64,000 nucleotides of DNA from Alkalimonas cellulosilytica (lineage in GTDB: Bacteria > Pseudomonadota > Gammaproteobacteria > Enterobacterales > Alteromonadaceae): assembly GCF_036325985.1 (NCBI RefSeq), contig NZ_JAUHLI010000002.1, positions 124,001-188,000 on the forward strand, written 5' to 3'. Numbering within the stretch: the stretch's first letter is position 1; every line of letters starts with the position of its first letter. Below are positions 32,988 to 42,223 of this stretch, piece by piece. The notes beneath the pieces are model-generated. The model was not told the DNA's origin. It did not search any database and worked only from the letters and a program-made list of their open reading frames with translations. A program made the translations under genes and the position numbers.

Positions 32988-34391
32988 ATGAAGTGGTTGG
33001 TTGCACTGGGGGTTTGTCTGGGACTGCTAAGCGGAGTCAGCGCCATGACAGTGGAAGAATTTGATGCGTTCAAGCAAGAGGGGCTGGATAAGCCGGTGAT
33101 CCGCTTTGGCGATATTGCACCTTTACTGGAACAACACCGGCAAAATCCGATGTTTGAATTTACCGAGTTAGGTCATTCACTGCTGGGTACCCCCATTTAT
33201 CAGATCAAAATGGGCCGGGGTGATACCAAAGTACTGGCCTGGACGCAGATGCACGGTGATGAGCCCACCGCCACAGCGGCGATTTTTGATTTGCTGAAAT
33301 TTATTGCTGATGATGCCCAGAGCATGTGGCGTGAAAGTTGGATGGAGCATATTACGCTCTATATTATCCCGATGGTGAATCCGGATGGTGCCGAGGTCAA
33401 TACCCGGGTGAATGCTCAGGGCATTGATATCAACCGGGATGCGCTGGTGCTGCAAAGCCCGGAAGGCCGTATTCTGATGGAAGCTGCCAAGCGCATTGAG
33501 CCGCACTATGGTTTTAACCTGCATGATCAGAACCGCTTTCATGCCGCGGGCGATGCGAAAAACCCGGCCACCATTTCCTTGCTGGCGCCTGCCTTTAACG
33601 AAGCACGGGACATCAATGAAAGCCGCAAACGGGCGATGCAGTTGATAGCCTATGTCAAGCCACTGATTGACCAGGAAATTCCGAACCATTTGGGCCGCTA
33701 CGATGATACCTTCTCGGTGCGCTCTTTTGGCGATACCTTTTCCTCGTTTGGCATCAGCACGGTGCTGGTGGAGGCCGGTGGCCATCGCAACGATGACAAC
33801 CGCCAGGTTGCCCGCCGGCTGAATTTTCTGATGTATGTGAAGTGGCTGAATGGCATTGCCAGTGGCAGCTACCGCACGGCCGATGTGGCCGATCACGATG
33901 CGATCCCCTTTAATCAGCGTGGCATGAAAGATGTGCTGATTCACAATGTGACTTTTACGCTGAATGAGCAGCCGGCGCTGCTGGATCTGGCGTTTGATCT
34001 GGATTGGGAAGCCAGCCGCCGTGCCCGGATTGACGACATTGGCGACTTATCTATCTTTGGTGCCTACCACAGCTTTGATGCCGAAGGGCTGCACTTTAAA
34101 GCCGGGCGTGCTTACCGGCTAACCGAGCCACTGACGCTGGAGCAAGCACAATACATTGAGTTACTGCGCGCTGGCTACACCCATTTTATTGGTGATCAGG
34201 AGCTGCTGCGCAACAACAGTCGCTTGCCGGTGTTGATCAATCCAACGCAGCGTTTACCCCGTGAGGCATTGGCCCGTCAGCAAAGTGCCACCTTCTTGCT
34301 GCGCAATGAGGATGGTGTGCAGTATGCGGTAGTGAATGGTCAGGTAATTGAACTGGACCGCGGCCGGGTGATGTATCGCTACGGTAGCTAA
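32988..34391 (+). CDS. M14-family zinc carboxypeptidase, secreted
   Basis: The 467-residue protein has a signal peptide (residues 1-20, GVCLGLLSGVSA). The M14 domain covers about 45-300, with zinc ligands in QMHGDEP (His-x-x-Glu) and NLHDQN, the substrate-arginine region INRD and catalytic glutamate in VLVEAGGH. The remaining 170 residues are a smaller C-terminal domain of unknown kind. M14 enzymes release C-terminal amino acids, and some cleave peptidoglycan peptides. TAAGGAG precedes the ATG. A strong terminator follows. It is divergent from ompW across a 326-base promoter region. Confidence 0.85.
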   Translation: MKWLVALGVCLGLLSGVSAMTVEEFDAFKQEGLDKPVIRFGDIAPLLEQHRQNPMFEFTELGHSLLGTPIYQIKMGRGDTKVLAWTQMHGDEPTATAAIFDLLKFIADDAQSMWRESWMEHITLYIIPMVNPDGAEVNTRVNAQGIDINRDALVLQSPEGRILMEAAKRIEPHYGFNLHDQNRFHAAGDAKNPATISLLAPAFNEARDINESRKRAMQLIAYVKPLIDQEIPNHLGRYDDTFSVRSFGDTFSSFGISTVLVEAGGHRNDDNRQVARRLNFLMYVKWLNGIASGSYRTADVADHDAIPFNQRGMKDVLIHNVTFTLNEQPALLDLAFDLDWEASRRARIDDIGDLSIFGAYHSFDAEGLHFKAGRAYRLTEPLTLEQAQYIELLRAGYTHFIGDQELLRNNSRLPVLINPTQRLPREALARQQSATFLLRNEDGVQYAVVNGQVIELDRGRVMYRYGS

Positions 34392-34410
34392 TAGCGCTTA
34401 AGGCGAATGA

Positions 34411-34442
34411 AAAAAAGCGAAGGTTAGCCCCTTCGCTTTTTT
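34411..34442. terminator. Bidirectional rho-independent terminator
   Basis: Thirteen-base arms AAAAAAGCGAAGG/CCTTCGCTTTTTT with a six-base loop. The A and T tracts make it functional on both strands, ending the M14 gene and the convergent FMN-reductase gene. Confidence 0.9.
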
Positions 34443-34468
34443 GTTGATTCGGGAGCTCTGGCTAGAGC

Positions 34469-35020
34469 TTATTTCACCCCATGCAATTGCTGATGCCAGT
34501 CTTTCAGTGCCTGCAGGCTGTGCAGCAGTTTTTCCTGCAGTTTTTCATCCTGCAAGCTGCCGTCGGTATCGAAGTTGTCGTTAAAGGCGCTGGCAAAAAA
34601 TTCGGGTTTGGTCATTACCTGCAGATCCAGATAAACGCAAATTTGCCGCAGATGGTACTGCGCCCGGGCGGTGCCCATGCCACCACCGGCACCAATCAAA
34701 GCCGCTGCTTTGCCGCGCAGCAGGTGGTTATCCGGCTCGCGTGAGGCCCAGTCCAGTGCATTTTTCAGCGCAGGCGCTACCGAATAGTTGTACTCGGTGC
34801 AGGCCAAAAGCAGCGCATCGGCTTCGGTAAACTCCTGCAATAAGTGCTCGACTGCTGGAGGCTTTTCTGCCAAATCGGCGTTGTACAGCGGTACCTCCAG
34901 CAAGTCGGCAATATGGATTTTCATGCCGGCAGGGGCATGGGCCTGCGCATAGCGCAGCAGTCCCCGATTGGTGGATTTTGCCCGCAAGCTGCCGCTCAGG
35001 CCAAGTACCCTTAATGTCAT
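34469..35020 (-). CDS. NADPH-dependent FMN reductase family protein
   Basis: From the ATG at 35020 the protein has 183 residues. It is a flavodoxin-like reductase with the FMN loop LSGSLRAKSTNRGLL near the N-terminus and the family GAGGGMGTARAQYHLRQ motif. AAGGA stands before the ATG. The frame extends upstream through the 3' end of the NamZ gene, but that part is its shadow and does not look like protein. Likely a quinone or chromate-type reductase in the cytosol. It follows namZ in the same direction, 49 bases apart. Confidence 0.88.
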   Translation of the reverse strand: MTLRVLGLSGSLRAKSTNRGLLRYAQAHAPAGMKIHIADLLEVPLYNADLAEKPPAVEHLLQEFTEADALLLACTEYNYSVAPALKNALDWASREPDNHLLRGKAAALIGAGGGMGTARAQYHLRQICVYLDLQVMTKPEFFASAFNDNFDTDGSLQDEKLQEKLLHSLQALKDWHQQLHGVK

Positions 35021-35069
35021 GCTGTGTTCCTTCGCTGTTGTTGGTGCTGTTACCAAGCCTAGATGGCGC

Positions 35070-36269
35070 TTAAGGGTAAAGCAAATACGGCTGACGTTGT
35101 TGCAGAAAAGCCTCAAGCCCTGGTTGCCAGCTGGCACGAATATCGGCTTCCTGCACACCTGCTTGCAACTGCAGACGCAATTGATCGGTCCCTGCCAGCC
35201 GGTCCATAAAAGTTGGCGAAGTAAACAGTGGCTGCTCTTGCTCAGCAAAGCGTTGCTGCCAGCTGAGCAAATAACTCAGATCCAGCCCGCCCGCCGGCAC
35301 CTGACGTAAGTCCTGGCCATAGACGGTTTTATCTTGCAGCGGGGGCGTCAGAGCTGCGCCCGGGGTGGAGACCGGCGTAAAGAAGAATGCTGCGCTGAGA
35401 TCCTCGGTCAGGCCGAACTGATCAAACCCAAGTACCTGAAAAGGGAAGGGGGTACCGCGACCGACACTCATCGGGGTGGCTTCAAAAAAGCCCAGCGAGG
35501 CATAGAGCGCAATGGACTGATCATTGGGCAAGTTGGGGCTGGGACGGACCGGCAAGGAATAATGCTGTTTGCGTTGGTACTGCTGCATCGGGATCACGGT
35601 CAGTTGCAGGGCTTCAGCATTGGGGATCCAGCCTTCGCCCTGGATCATCAGCGCCAGCTCGCCCACCGTCATGCCATGCAGCAGTGGAATGGGGTGCATG
35701 CCAACAAAAGACTGAAACGCCAGGTCCAGGACCGGACCATCGACATAACGACCATTCGGGTTAGGCCGGTCTAAAATAAGCACTTCGGTGCCTTCGGCGG
35801 CGGCAACCTCCATCAGATAATGCATCGAGCTGATGTAGGTGTAATACCGCACGCCAACATCCTGAATATCGAAAATAACCAGATCCAGGGCGCGCATCAG
35901 CTCAGCCGAGGGTTTACGGTTACTGCCATACATCGAGGCTATCGGCAGGCCGGTGCGCTGGTCGACACTGTGATCGACCTTGGCACCTGCATCATGATCG
36001 CCACGAAAACCATGCTCAGGCGCGAAAATTGTCACAATGTTTACCCCTTCAGCCAGCAGCACATCGACCAGGTGTTGCTCGCCAACCAGAGAGGTTTGAT
36101 TGACCAATAAGCCGACTTTTTTTCCCTGCAATAACGGCAAATAGAGTCCGCTTTGCTCTGCACCGAGTTGCAAGGGTGCTGCTTCAGCCTGGGCTGGCGG
36201 TGTTGGCTGGCAGGCCGTGAGTAACAACAGCAAAGATGGCAGCAGCAGGCACTGACGTAGCAAAAGCAT
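35070..36269 (-). CDS. namZ: Exo-beta-N-acetylmuramidase NamZ-like (DUF1343), lipoprotein
   Basis: The 399-residue protein has a lipoprotein signal ending LLTAC (residue about 19). The rest matches DUF1343, with GLLVNQTSL, FAPEHGFRGDHDAG, FDIQDVGVRYYTYI and LDRPNPNGR. In Bacillus subtilis (YbbC/NamZ) this family releases MurNAc from the non-reducing end of peptidoglycan fragments. It is divergent from a NagZ-like gene, the same partnership as in the Bacillus murein recycling operon. The lipobox puts it in the periplasm or outer membrane, so it would work on shed or environmental peptidoglycan rather than in the cytosol. Confidence 0.87.
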   Translation of the reverse strand: MLLLRQCLLLPSLLLLLTACQPTPPAQAEAAPLQLGAEQSGLYLPLLQGKKVGLLVNQTSLVGEQHLVDVLLAEGVNIVTIFAPEHGFRGDHDAGAKVDHSVDQRTGLPIASMYGSNRKPSAELMRALDLVIFDIQDVGVRYYTYISSMHYLMEVAAAEGTEVLILDRPNPNGRYVDGPVLDLAFQSFVGMHPIPLLHGMTVGELALMIQGEGWIPNAEALQLTVIPMQQYQRKQHYSLPVRPSPNLPNDQSIALYASLGFFEATPMSVGRGTPFPFQVLGFDQFGLTEDLSAAFFFTPVSTPGAALTPPLQDKTVYGQDLRQVPAGGLDLSYLLSWQQRFAEQEQPLFTSPTFMDRLAGTDQLRLQLQAGVQEADIRASWQPGLEAFLQQRQPYLLYP

Positions 36270-36424
36270 GGTATTATTCTCAAAAACAGGAACTTAGTTA
36301 CTTTATAGCATGCCAAAGCCCCAGTGCGAACCCCCCCGGCGGGGAATAAGCGCTCTGGGATTTAGCTTGTATGCTGGTGATCAATCCGGGGTAAGATGGC
36401 GATAACAATTTCAGGGAGTCGGCG

Positions 36425-38281
36425 ATGCGATGTGGGATCTGGTTAGGCAGTGTCATGGCGATGACGCTATCGATGGGCAGTCTGGCAGAGCCAGTGCCGC
36501 TGCGAACTGTGTTGGCACAAAAAATCATGCTGGACTTGCGTTATTATTGCACTGAGCCGGTACCGGCCGGGCATTGCCGTACTCCGATGACCGAACTACC
36601 GGCAGCGTTGGCAGACCTTATCAGCGGCAGTGAGCTTGGTGGCGTGATTCATTTTGCCGAAAATCTGCAGGACAGCGGCCAAATTAAGCGTTTGAACCAG
36701 CAGTTGCAGCAGGCGGCCAGCCTCAGCCGGCATGCATGGCCGCTATTTATTGCGGTGGATCAGGAAGGTGGCCGGGTAGCACGTTTGCCAAAACATCAGG
36801 CCACCACCTTCAGTGGCAATATGGCCATTGGTGCTACCTACCATGCACATGGTGTGCGTTATGCGAACCAGGTTGCCCAAGTGCAGGCCAAAGAGTTGCT
36901 GGCGCTTGGCTTTAATCTAAATTTTGCTCCTACCGTTGATGTGAACAACAACCCGGTCAACCCGGTGATCAATGTGCGTGCTTTTGGCGATGATCCCGCC
37001 ATGGTGGCTGAGCTTGGCGGCGCTATGGTAGCAGGCATGCAACAGCAGGGGCTGCTGAGTGCGCTGAAGCATTTTCCCGGCCATGGCGATACCGAAGTCG
37101 ATAGTCATCTGGGTTTGCCGCAAGTTCGACACGATCTGGAGCGGATCCGCGCGGTCGAACTGGCCCCTTTTGCAATGATTATCCGTCAGCAGCCGCCGGC
37201 GATGATTATGACTGCGCATATCCAGTTTCCGGCACTGGATAACAGTACCTTGCCGGCGAAGGATGGCCGGGCTTTGCTAAAACCTGCCACGCTGTCACGT
37301 CGCATTCTGACTGACCTGCTGCGCAACGAGCTGGGGTATCAGGGGGTGGTGGTGACCGATGCACTGGATATGAAAGGCATCAGTGACTACTTCAGCCCAG
37401 AGCAAGCCGTGCAATACGCTTTTGCCGCCGGTGCCGATATCGCCTTGATGCCCGTGAAAATTCAAAGCCCGGCCGAGCTTCACCAATTGGATACGCTGCT
37501 GGATGCACTGGAGCAGCAAGTGGCTGATGGCACTCTGGATGAAACAGAGCTGCGGGCGTCTTTTGCCAGGATCCAAGCACTAAAGCAACAGCTACCAACA
37601 CAACAACCGGATAGCGGAGTACTTGCACATCCCGAGCACCGGGCGCTGGAGCAAGCACTGGCCCGGGACAGCATTACGTTGCTGCGTAATCGTGATCAAT
37701 TGTTGCCTTTGGCGGTGCGGCCGGAACCGGCTGAATTAGATCAGCCCTGGTTGCTGCTGATGCCCGATAGCAGCCGTTGTCAGGCCATGCTGGCAGCTTT
37801 GCAGCAGCGACGCCCTGCCATGCCGATGCAATGTGCCAGTCTGCTGAGCGAAGATTGGCCTGCAGTGCTCAGCCAGTTGCAGCAAAGCAGCGTGCTGATT
37901 AGTGCCTTCGTCACACCTATGCCAAGCCTTGCCGAACTCGGTGGCCTGGATGATGTGGCGGCGCTTGGCGGTTTGCAGCGTGCCTTTGTGCAACAGCAGC
38001 AGCGGTTGCAACAGGCCATGGCAGATGCCAAAGCCCTGTCGATCCCTCAGGTATATATCAGCCTGCGTAGCCCCTACGATGTCGAGCAGTTCGGCCGGGA
38101 TGCCGATGCGGTACTGGCCAGTTACGATTATCATACGGTGCGTTCTGTGGACACAGGCGAGCATCGTGGGCCGGCCTTTGAGGCCCTGGCCGATGTACTG
38201 CTTGGGCTCTATCCTGCGCCAGGCAGAGTACCAGTACAATTACCCGGCGCTGTGCCTGCATCTGAAGGGAAGCGACCATGA
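36425..38281 (+). CDS. Exported GH3 beta-N-acetylglucosaminidase (NagZ-like)
   Basis: The 618-residue protein has a signal peptide (residues 1-21) and a family GH3 TIM barrel. The NagZ signature KHFPGHGDTEVDSH (about 208-221) gives the His-Asp acid/base, and the nucleophile aspartate is in VVTDALDMKG near residue 300. A further 270 residues form the second GH3 domain that E. coli NagZ (about 340 residues) lacks; Bacillus NagZ has it. It would remove GlcNAc from muropeptides, complementing NamZ. Its stop overlaps the start of the NagX-like gene as ATGA. The product is probably periplasmic or secreted. Confidence 0.9.
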   Translation: MRCGIWLGSVMAMTLSMGSLAEPVPLRTVLAQKIMLDLRYYCTEPVPAGHCRTPMTELPAALADLISGSELGGVIHFAENLQDSGQIKRLNQQLQQAASLSRHAWPLFIAVDQEGGRVARLPKHQATTFSGNMAIGATYHAHGVRYANQVAQVQAKELLALGFNLNFAPTVDVNNNPVNPVINVRAFGDDPAMVAELGGAMVAGMQQQGLLSALKHFPGHGDTEVDSHLGLPQVRHDLERIRAVELAPFAMIIRQQPPAMIMTAHIQFPALDNSTLPAKDGRALLKPATLSRRILTDLLRNELGYQGVVVTDALDMKGISDYFSPEQAVQYAFAAGADIALMPVKIQSPAELHQLDTLLDALEQQVADGTLDETELRASFARIQALKQQLPTQQPDSGVLAHPEHRALEQALARDSITLLRNRDQLLPLAVRPEPAELDQPWLLLMPDSSRCQAMLAALQQRRPAMPMQCASLLSEDWPAVLSQLQQSSVLISAFVTPMPSLAELGGLDDVAALGGLQRAFVQQQQRLQQAMADAKALSIPQVYISLRSPYDVEQFGRDADAVLASYDYHTVRSVDTGEHRGPAFEALADVLLGLYPAPGRVPVQLPGAVPASEGKRP

Positions 38282-39468
38282 CACTCTGGTGGCAGCGCCA
38301 TGCCGATGGCATTTTGCAGCAGTTGCCCGCTGATCGGCTGCTGGCACTGGATGTGTTTCGTGGCCTGACCATTACCGCCATGATCCTGGTGAATAACCCC
38401 GGCAGCTGGGCCTACATCTATGCACCGTTGCGTCATGCCGACTGGCACGGCTGGACACCCACCGATCTGATCTTTCCGTTTTTTATTTTTATTGTCGGTG
38501 TGTCGATGCAGCTTAGCCTGTGCAAGCACCAGCGCAGCCCTGGTGTGCAATTACAGGCTGGGGCACTGCGTAGCCTGAAACTGATTGGGCTCGGGTTGTT
38601 GCTGGCATTGTCGTACTACAATCTGCGCGATGCCAATTTTGACTGGGTAGCGCAGCGTTTACTGGCACTGCGTTATCCAGGTGTCCTGCAGCGGATTGGC
38701 CTGGTGTATTTTTGCTGTCTGTTGTTGGTGCTGTGGTTGCCCTGGCGCGGCCGTTTGCTGGCAGCTCTGGCATTATGCGGCCTTTATCTGCTGGGAATCT
38801 ACGGTATTTCCTACCAGGACGATGCCGGCAACAGCTATCGCGGCTTGCTGGAGCATGGTAACAGTTTTGCTGCCTGGCTGGATCATAACTTGCTGGGCCC
38901 AAACCATGTGTATTACCGCAGCGCGAGCCCTTTTGCTTTTGATCCCGAAGGGCTCTGGTCCACTTTACCAGCCATCAGCAGCTGTCTGGCCGGTGTGCTT
39001 ACTGCGCAGTGGCTGCAACAACCGGGTGCGCTCAGTGGCAAAATCAAAGCCATGCTGCTGGCCGGGCTGGCTGCAGTGCTGTTGGCCGAGCTTTGGCATG
39101 GCTGGCTACCTATCAACAAACCCTTGTGGACACCCAGCTACGTGCTGCTGAGCACCGGTTATGCCTGGCTGGTGCTGGCGGCCTGTTTATGGCTTTGTGA
39201 TGTAAAAGGGTACCGACGCTGGACAGCGCCCTTTGTGGTGTTTGGTGCCAATGCCATCTTATTCTTTGTGTCGGCAGGGCTGGCTGCCCGCTTGCTGTCG
39301 ATGATCCCGGTTGGAGACACTGTGCTGCAGTCCTGGCTCTATCGTCACTGGTTTCAACCGCTATTGGGTCACTACAACGGTTCGCTCGCATTTGCATTGT
39401 GCTTTTTAGCCCTGGCTTACCTGGCCATGTATGGCTGTTACCGTAAAGGCTGGATTTGGAAAGTCTGA
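38278..39468 (+). CDS. NagX-like membrane protein (DUF5009/heparan-glucosaminide acetyltransferase family)
   Basis: The 396-residue inner-membrane protein has about ten helices and starts with a conserved DVFRGLTITAMILVNNPG segment, then HADWHGWTPTDLIFPFFIF, both typical of this family. In chitin or GlcNAc catabolic loci of Shewanella the member is named nagX. It may deacetylate or transport amino-sugar products; its activity in bacteria is not firmly established. The gene overlaps the GH3 stop by four bases. Confidence 0.85.
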   Translation: MTLWWQRHADGILQQLPADRLLALDVFRGLTITAMILVNNPGSWAYIYAPLRHADWHGWTPTDLIFPFFIFIVGVSMQLSLCKHQRSPGVQLQAGALRSLKLIGLGLLLALSYYNLRDANFDWVAQRLLALRYPGVLQRIGLVYFCCLLLVLWLPWRGRLLAALALCGLYLLGIYGISYQDDAGNSYRGLLEHGNSFAAWLDHNLLGPNHVYYRSASPFAFDPEGLWSTLPAISSCLAGVLTAQWLQQPGALSGKIKAMLLAGLAAVLLAELWHGWLPINKPLWTPSYVLLSTGYAWLVLAACLWLCDVKGYRRWTAPFVVFGANAILFFVSAGLAARLLSMIPVGDTVLQSWLYRHWFQPLLGHYNGSLAFALCFLALAYLAMYGCYRKGWIWKV

Positions 39469-39524
39469 ATCAGCCAGCGCTGATTGAGCCTGCTGCTTGA
39501 ACACTGGTTTGCATTTTCAGGGAC

Positions 39525-39550
39525 ATGACTTAAGCTTGAGGTTAAGTCAT
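39525..39550. promoter_or_regulatory. Dyad upstream of the GGDEF/EAL gene
   Basis: Perfect 9-base arms ATGACTTAA/TTAAGTCAT with an 8-base spacer end 16 bases before the start at 39567. It could be an operator or the end of the nagX message; no T-tract follows. Confidence 0.35.
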
Positions 39551-39566
39551 TAACAGAATTGAAACC

Positions 39567-42152
39567 ATGCGCCTTCTTGCAGGCTTTGCTTTTGCCGGAT
39601 GCTTGTTGTTTGTCTTTCCTGCCATCAGTTCGTCGCAGTCGGCGGTTGAACCTGTCAAAACCCTGGTGGTTGGCATCTACCACAATCCTCCAAAACTGCG
39701 GGCTGCCGACGATGGCAGCCCGTCCGGTATTCTGGGGGAGCTGCTGGTAGAAATAGCTCAGCGTGAGGGCTGGCAGTTGCAGGCGGTGTCGTGCGATTGG
39801 ATCTACTGTCTGCGCTTTTTACTGGAGGGTGAAATCGACCTGTTGCCGGATATGGCTTATACCGAGCAACGAGCTGAGAGCTTTAGCTTTCATCAGGTAC
39901 CTGCCTTGTACAGCTGGTCTCAGTTGTATGGACAGGGTGGGGTACTGGTGACCGATATAGAGGATCTGGCCAATCAGCGGATAGCGGTGCTAAGCGGCTC
40001 GGTGCAGCAAAGCTATTTAGAGCAGCAGTTGCAGCAACAGGGCTTGGTCGCCGAGCTGGTGCCGACAGAATCGCTGGCTGAAGGTTTCGCCTTGCTGCAG
40101 GCGGGGCGTGTCGGGCTGGTTGCCGCCAATCATTACTTCGGCCAGCAATGGGCAAGTCGCCATCAACTGCAGGCCAGCCCCTGGTTGTTTCAACCCAGTC
40201 AGTTGTTCTATGCCAGCCGCCATGGTCAGCAGCTGGATGTGTTGCAACAAATCGATAGCTACCTTGAGCGCTGGCAGCAACAACCCGGCTCGCCCTATTA
40301 TCAAATCTTAAGCCGCTGGGGAGCGGCAGAACTGGAAAGCAGCAGGCAGCAACATTCCCGCAATCTGCTGTTGTTAGTGATAAGCCTGTTATTGCTGGTG
40401 CTGGGGGGCGCTCTGGTTCTGCGCTGGCAGGTCAAAGAAAAAACCCGCCACTTGCAAGCCAGTGAGACCCGTTTGAATACCATTTTGGACACGGTAGATG
40501 CCTATATTTTCATTAAAGATACCCAGCTGTGTTATCAGTACGTCAATAAGAAAGTTGCGGAGTTTTTTCGGTGCAGCCCGGAGGATGTGATAGGGCATAA
40601 CGACTTCGCATTCTTTGATCACACCACGGCGCAGCAGTTGCAGGCGAATGATCGTGAGATACTGGAGCGTGGTGAGCGCAAGGTTCGCGAAGAAGAAAAT
40701 ACCACCAATGATGGCCGGCTGACCCGGCATTTTTTAAGTGTGAAGATCCCGCTGCGCAAGCCGGATGGGCAGATCTATGCCTTGTGCGGTATTTCGACCG
40801 ATGTGACAGAGCTCAGGCAACAACAAAAAGCGATTCATCAGCTGGCCTTTTACGACGCCTTAACGGGGTTGCCGAATCGACGTCTGCTGCTGGACCGCTT
40901 GCAGCAGGCTTTTGCCTTGCATCAGCGTCAGCAGCAACAGGGTGCCTTGATGTTTATCGATTTGGATCATTTTAAAGATTTAAACGATACCTTAGGCCAT
41001 GCGGTTGGCGACGAGCTTTTGGTGGACATCGCCAATCGCTTGCAGCAGGGGATCCGTTCCTGCGATACCCTGGCCCGGCTTGGTGGCGACGAATTCGTGC
41101 TGTTGCTGCAGGAATTGCCGGATGACGAGCAGCGTGCCTGGCAGCGGGTGCAGGTAATTGCAGAAAAAGTACTGCAGCTGATCAATCAACCGGTGCAACT
41201 GCAACTGCAGCCCTATCAGCTTTCGGCCAGTATTGGCGTGGCGATGTTATCCGATGGCGACTCGGTGGATGAACTGGTGCAGCGGGCCGATATGGCGATG
41301 TACGATGCAAAAGGAAGGGGCCGCAACCGGGTGCGGTTTTTTAACCAGCAAATGCAGGTAGATATTACTGAGCGCACCATACTCACCAATCGTTTGCGTC
41401 AGGCGATGGAAAAAGGCGAGTTGTATCTGGCTTACCAGCCCCAGTTTGATCAGCAGCAAGGCATCAGCGGTGCTGAAGTGCTGTTGCGCTGGCAGCATCC
41501 GGAGCATGGTCCTTATGCACCGGCCGATTTCATTCCGATAGCAGAGGCGACCGGGCTGATTCTGCCGATTGGCCAATGGGTGTTGCAGCAAAGTTGTCGC
41601 TTACTGGCCGATTGGGCAAAAGAACCGGGGTGTCAGCACTGGCAACTGGCGGTCAATATCAGCCCGCGCCAGCTGCATGATACCCATTTTGTCGAGCAAC
41701 TGACCGCTATTTTGCAACAGACGGAAGCACCAGCCGAAAACTTGCTGCTGGAGATCACTGAAAGTCAGCTGTTGGAAGATACCGAGTTAGCGCTGCGCCA
41801 TATCCATCAACTGGCGGCCATGGGGATCCGTTTTGCCCTGGATGATTTTGGTACCGGCTATTCGTCCTTGCAGTACTTAAAAACCTTGCCACTGAAGCAA
41901 CTGAAAATTGATGCCTCTTTTGTACGCGATCTGCTCAAGGACAGCAGCGACGAAGCCATCGTACGCACGATCCTGGCGTTGGGGCAAAGTCTGGAGCTGG
42001 AAGTGATCGCTGAAGGCGTAGAAACCGCAGACCAGTTCAAGGCGCTGTATCAGATGGGGTGTCGTCAGTTCCAGGGCTATTACCTGGCAAGGCCGGGTTC
42101 ACTGGAACAGCTGTACCAATCATGCCCGCCAAACCATAGGCCAGACCGATAG
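39567..42152 (+). CDS. Diguanylate cyclase/phosphodiesterase with periplasmic solute-binding sensor and PAS domain
   Basis: The 861-residue protein starts with a signal segment, followed by a periplasmic solute-binding domain (about 33-250, LVVGIYHNPPKL). A membrane helix lies at about 258-283 and a PAS domain at about 300-410. The GGDEF domain (about 425-580) keeps GGDEF and an RSCD inhibitory site five residues before it. The EAL domain (about 590-850) has EVL in place of EAL but retains DDFGTG and the RHI-like residues. Both activities may be intact. An extracellular nutrient signal would thus change cyclic di-GMP levels. Confidence 0.9.
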   Translation: MRLLAGFAFAGCLLFVFPAISSSQSAVEPVKTLVVGIYHNPPKLRAADDGSPSGILGELLVEIAQREGWQLQAVSCDWIYCLRFLLEGEIDLLPDMAYTEQRAESFSFHQVPALYSWSQLYGQGGVLVTDIEDLANQRIAVLSGSVQQSYLEQQLQQQGLVAELVPTESLAEGFALLQAGRVGLVAANHYFGQQWASRHQLQASPWLFQPSQLFYASRHGQQLDVLQQIDSYLERWQQQPGSPYYQILSRWGAAELESSRQQHSRNLLLLVISLLLLVLGGALVLRWQVKEKTRHLQASETRLNTILDTVDAYIFIKDTQLCYQYVNKKVAEFFRCSPEDVIGHNDFAFFDHTTAQQLQANDREILERGERKVREEENTTNDGRLTRHFLSVKIPLRKPDGQIYALCGISTDVTELRQQQKAIHQLAFYDALTGLPNRRLLLDRLQQAFALHQRQQQQGALMFIDLDHFKDLNDTLGHAVGDELLVDIANRLQQGIRSCDTLARLGGDEFVLLLQELPDDEQRAWQRVQVIAEKVLQLINQPVQLQLQPYQLSASIGVAMLSDGDSVDELVQRADMAMYDAKGRGRNRVRFFNQQMQVDITERTILTNRLRQAMEKGELYLAYQPQFDQQQGISGAEVLLRWQHPEHGPYAPADFIPIAEATGLILPIGQWVLQQSCRLLADWAKEPGCQHWQLAVNISPRQLHDTHFVEQLTAILQQTEAPAENLLLEITESQLLEDTELALRHIHQLAAMGIRFALDDFGTGYSSLQYLKTLPLKQLKIDASFVRDLLKDSSDEAIVRTILALGQSLELEVIAEGVETADQFKALYQMGCRQFQGYYLARPGSLEQLYQSCPPNHRPDR

Positions 42153-42223
42153 AAGCCAACATGCCGGCCCGGCATCCCCCTGCTAGCATCAAACCAGGAT
42201 CCCCCTGAACAGGTAGGTAATTG

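Noticed and set aside
33177..33944. Minus-strand open frame of 255 codons in the M14 gene
   Set aside because: Antisense shadow of the peptidase reading frame; no family features.
35021..35248. Extension of the FMN reductase by 76 codons
   Set aside because: That stretch is the opposite frame of the NamZ 3' end; the ATG at 35020 with AAGGA starts the flavodoxin fold exactly.
42161..42175. Small GC palindrome ATGCCGG-C-CCGGCAT
   Set aside because: The stem is too short, with almost no loop and no T-tract, to call a terminator after the GGDEF/EAL gene.
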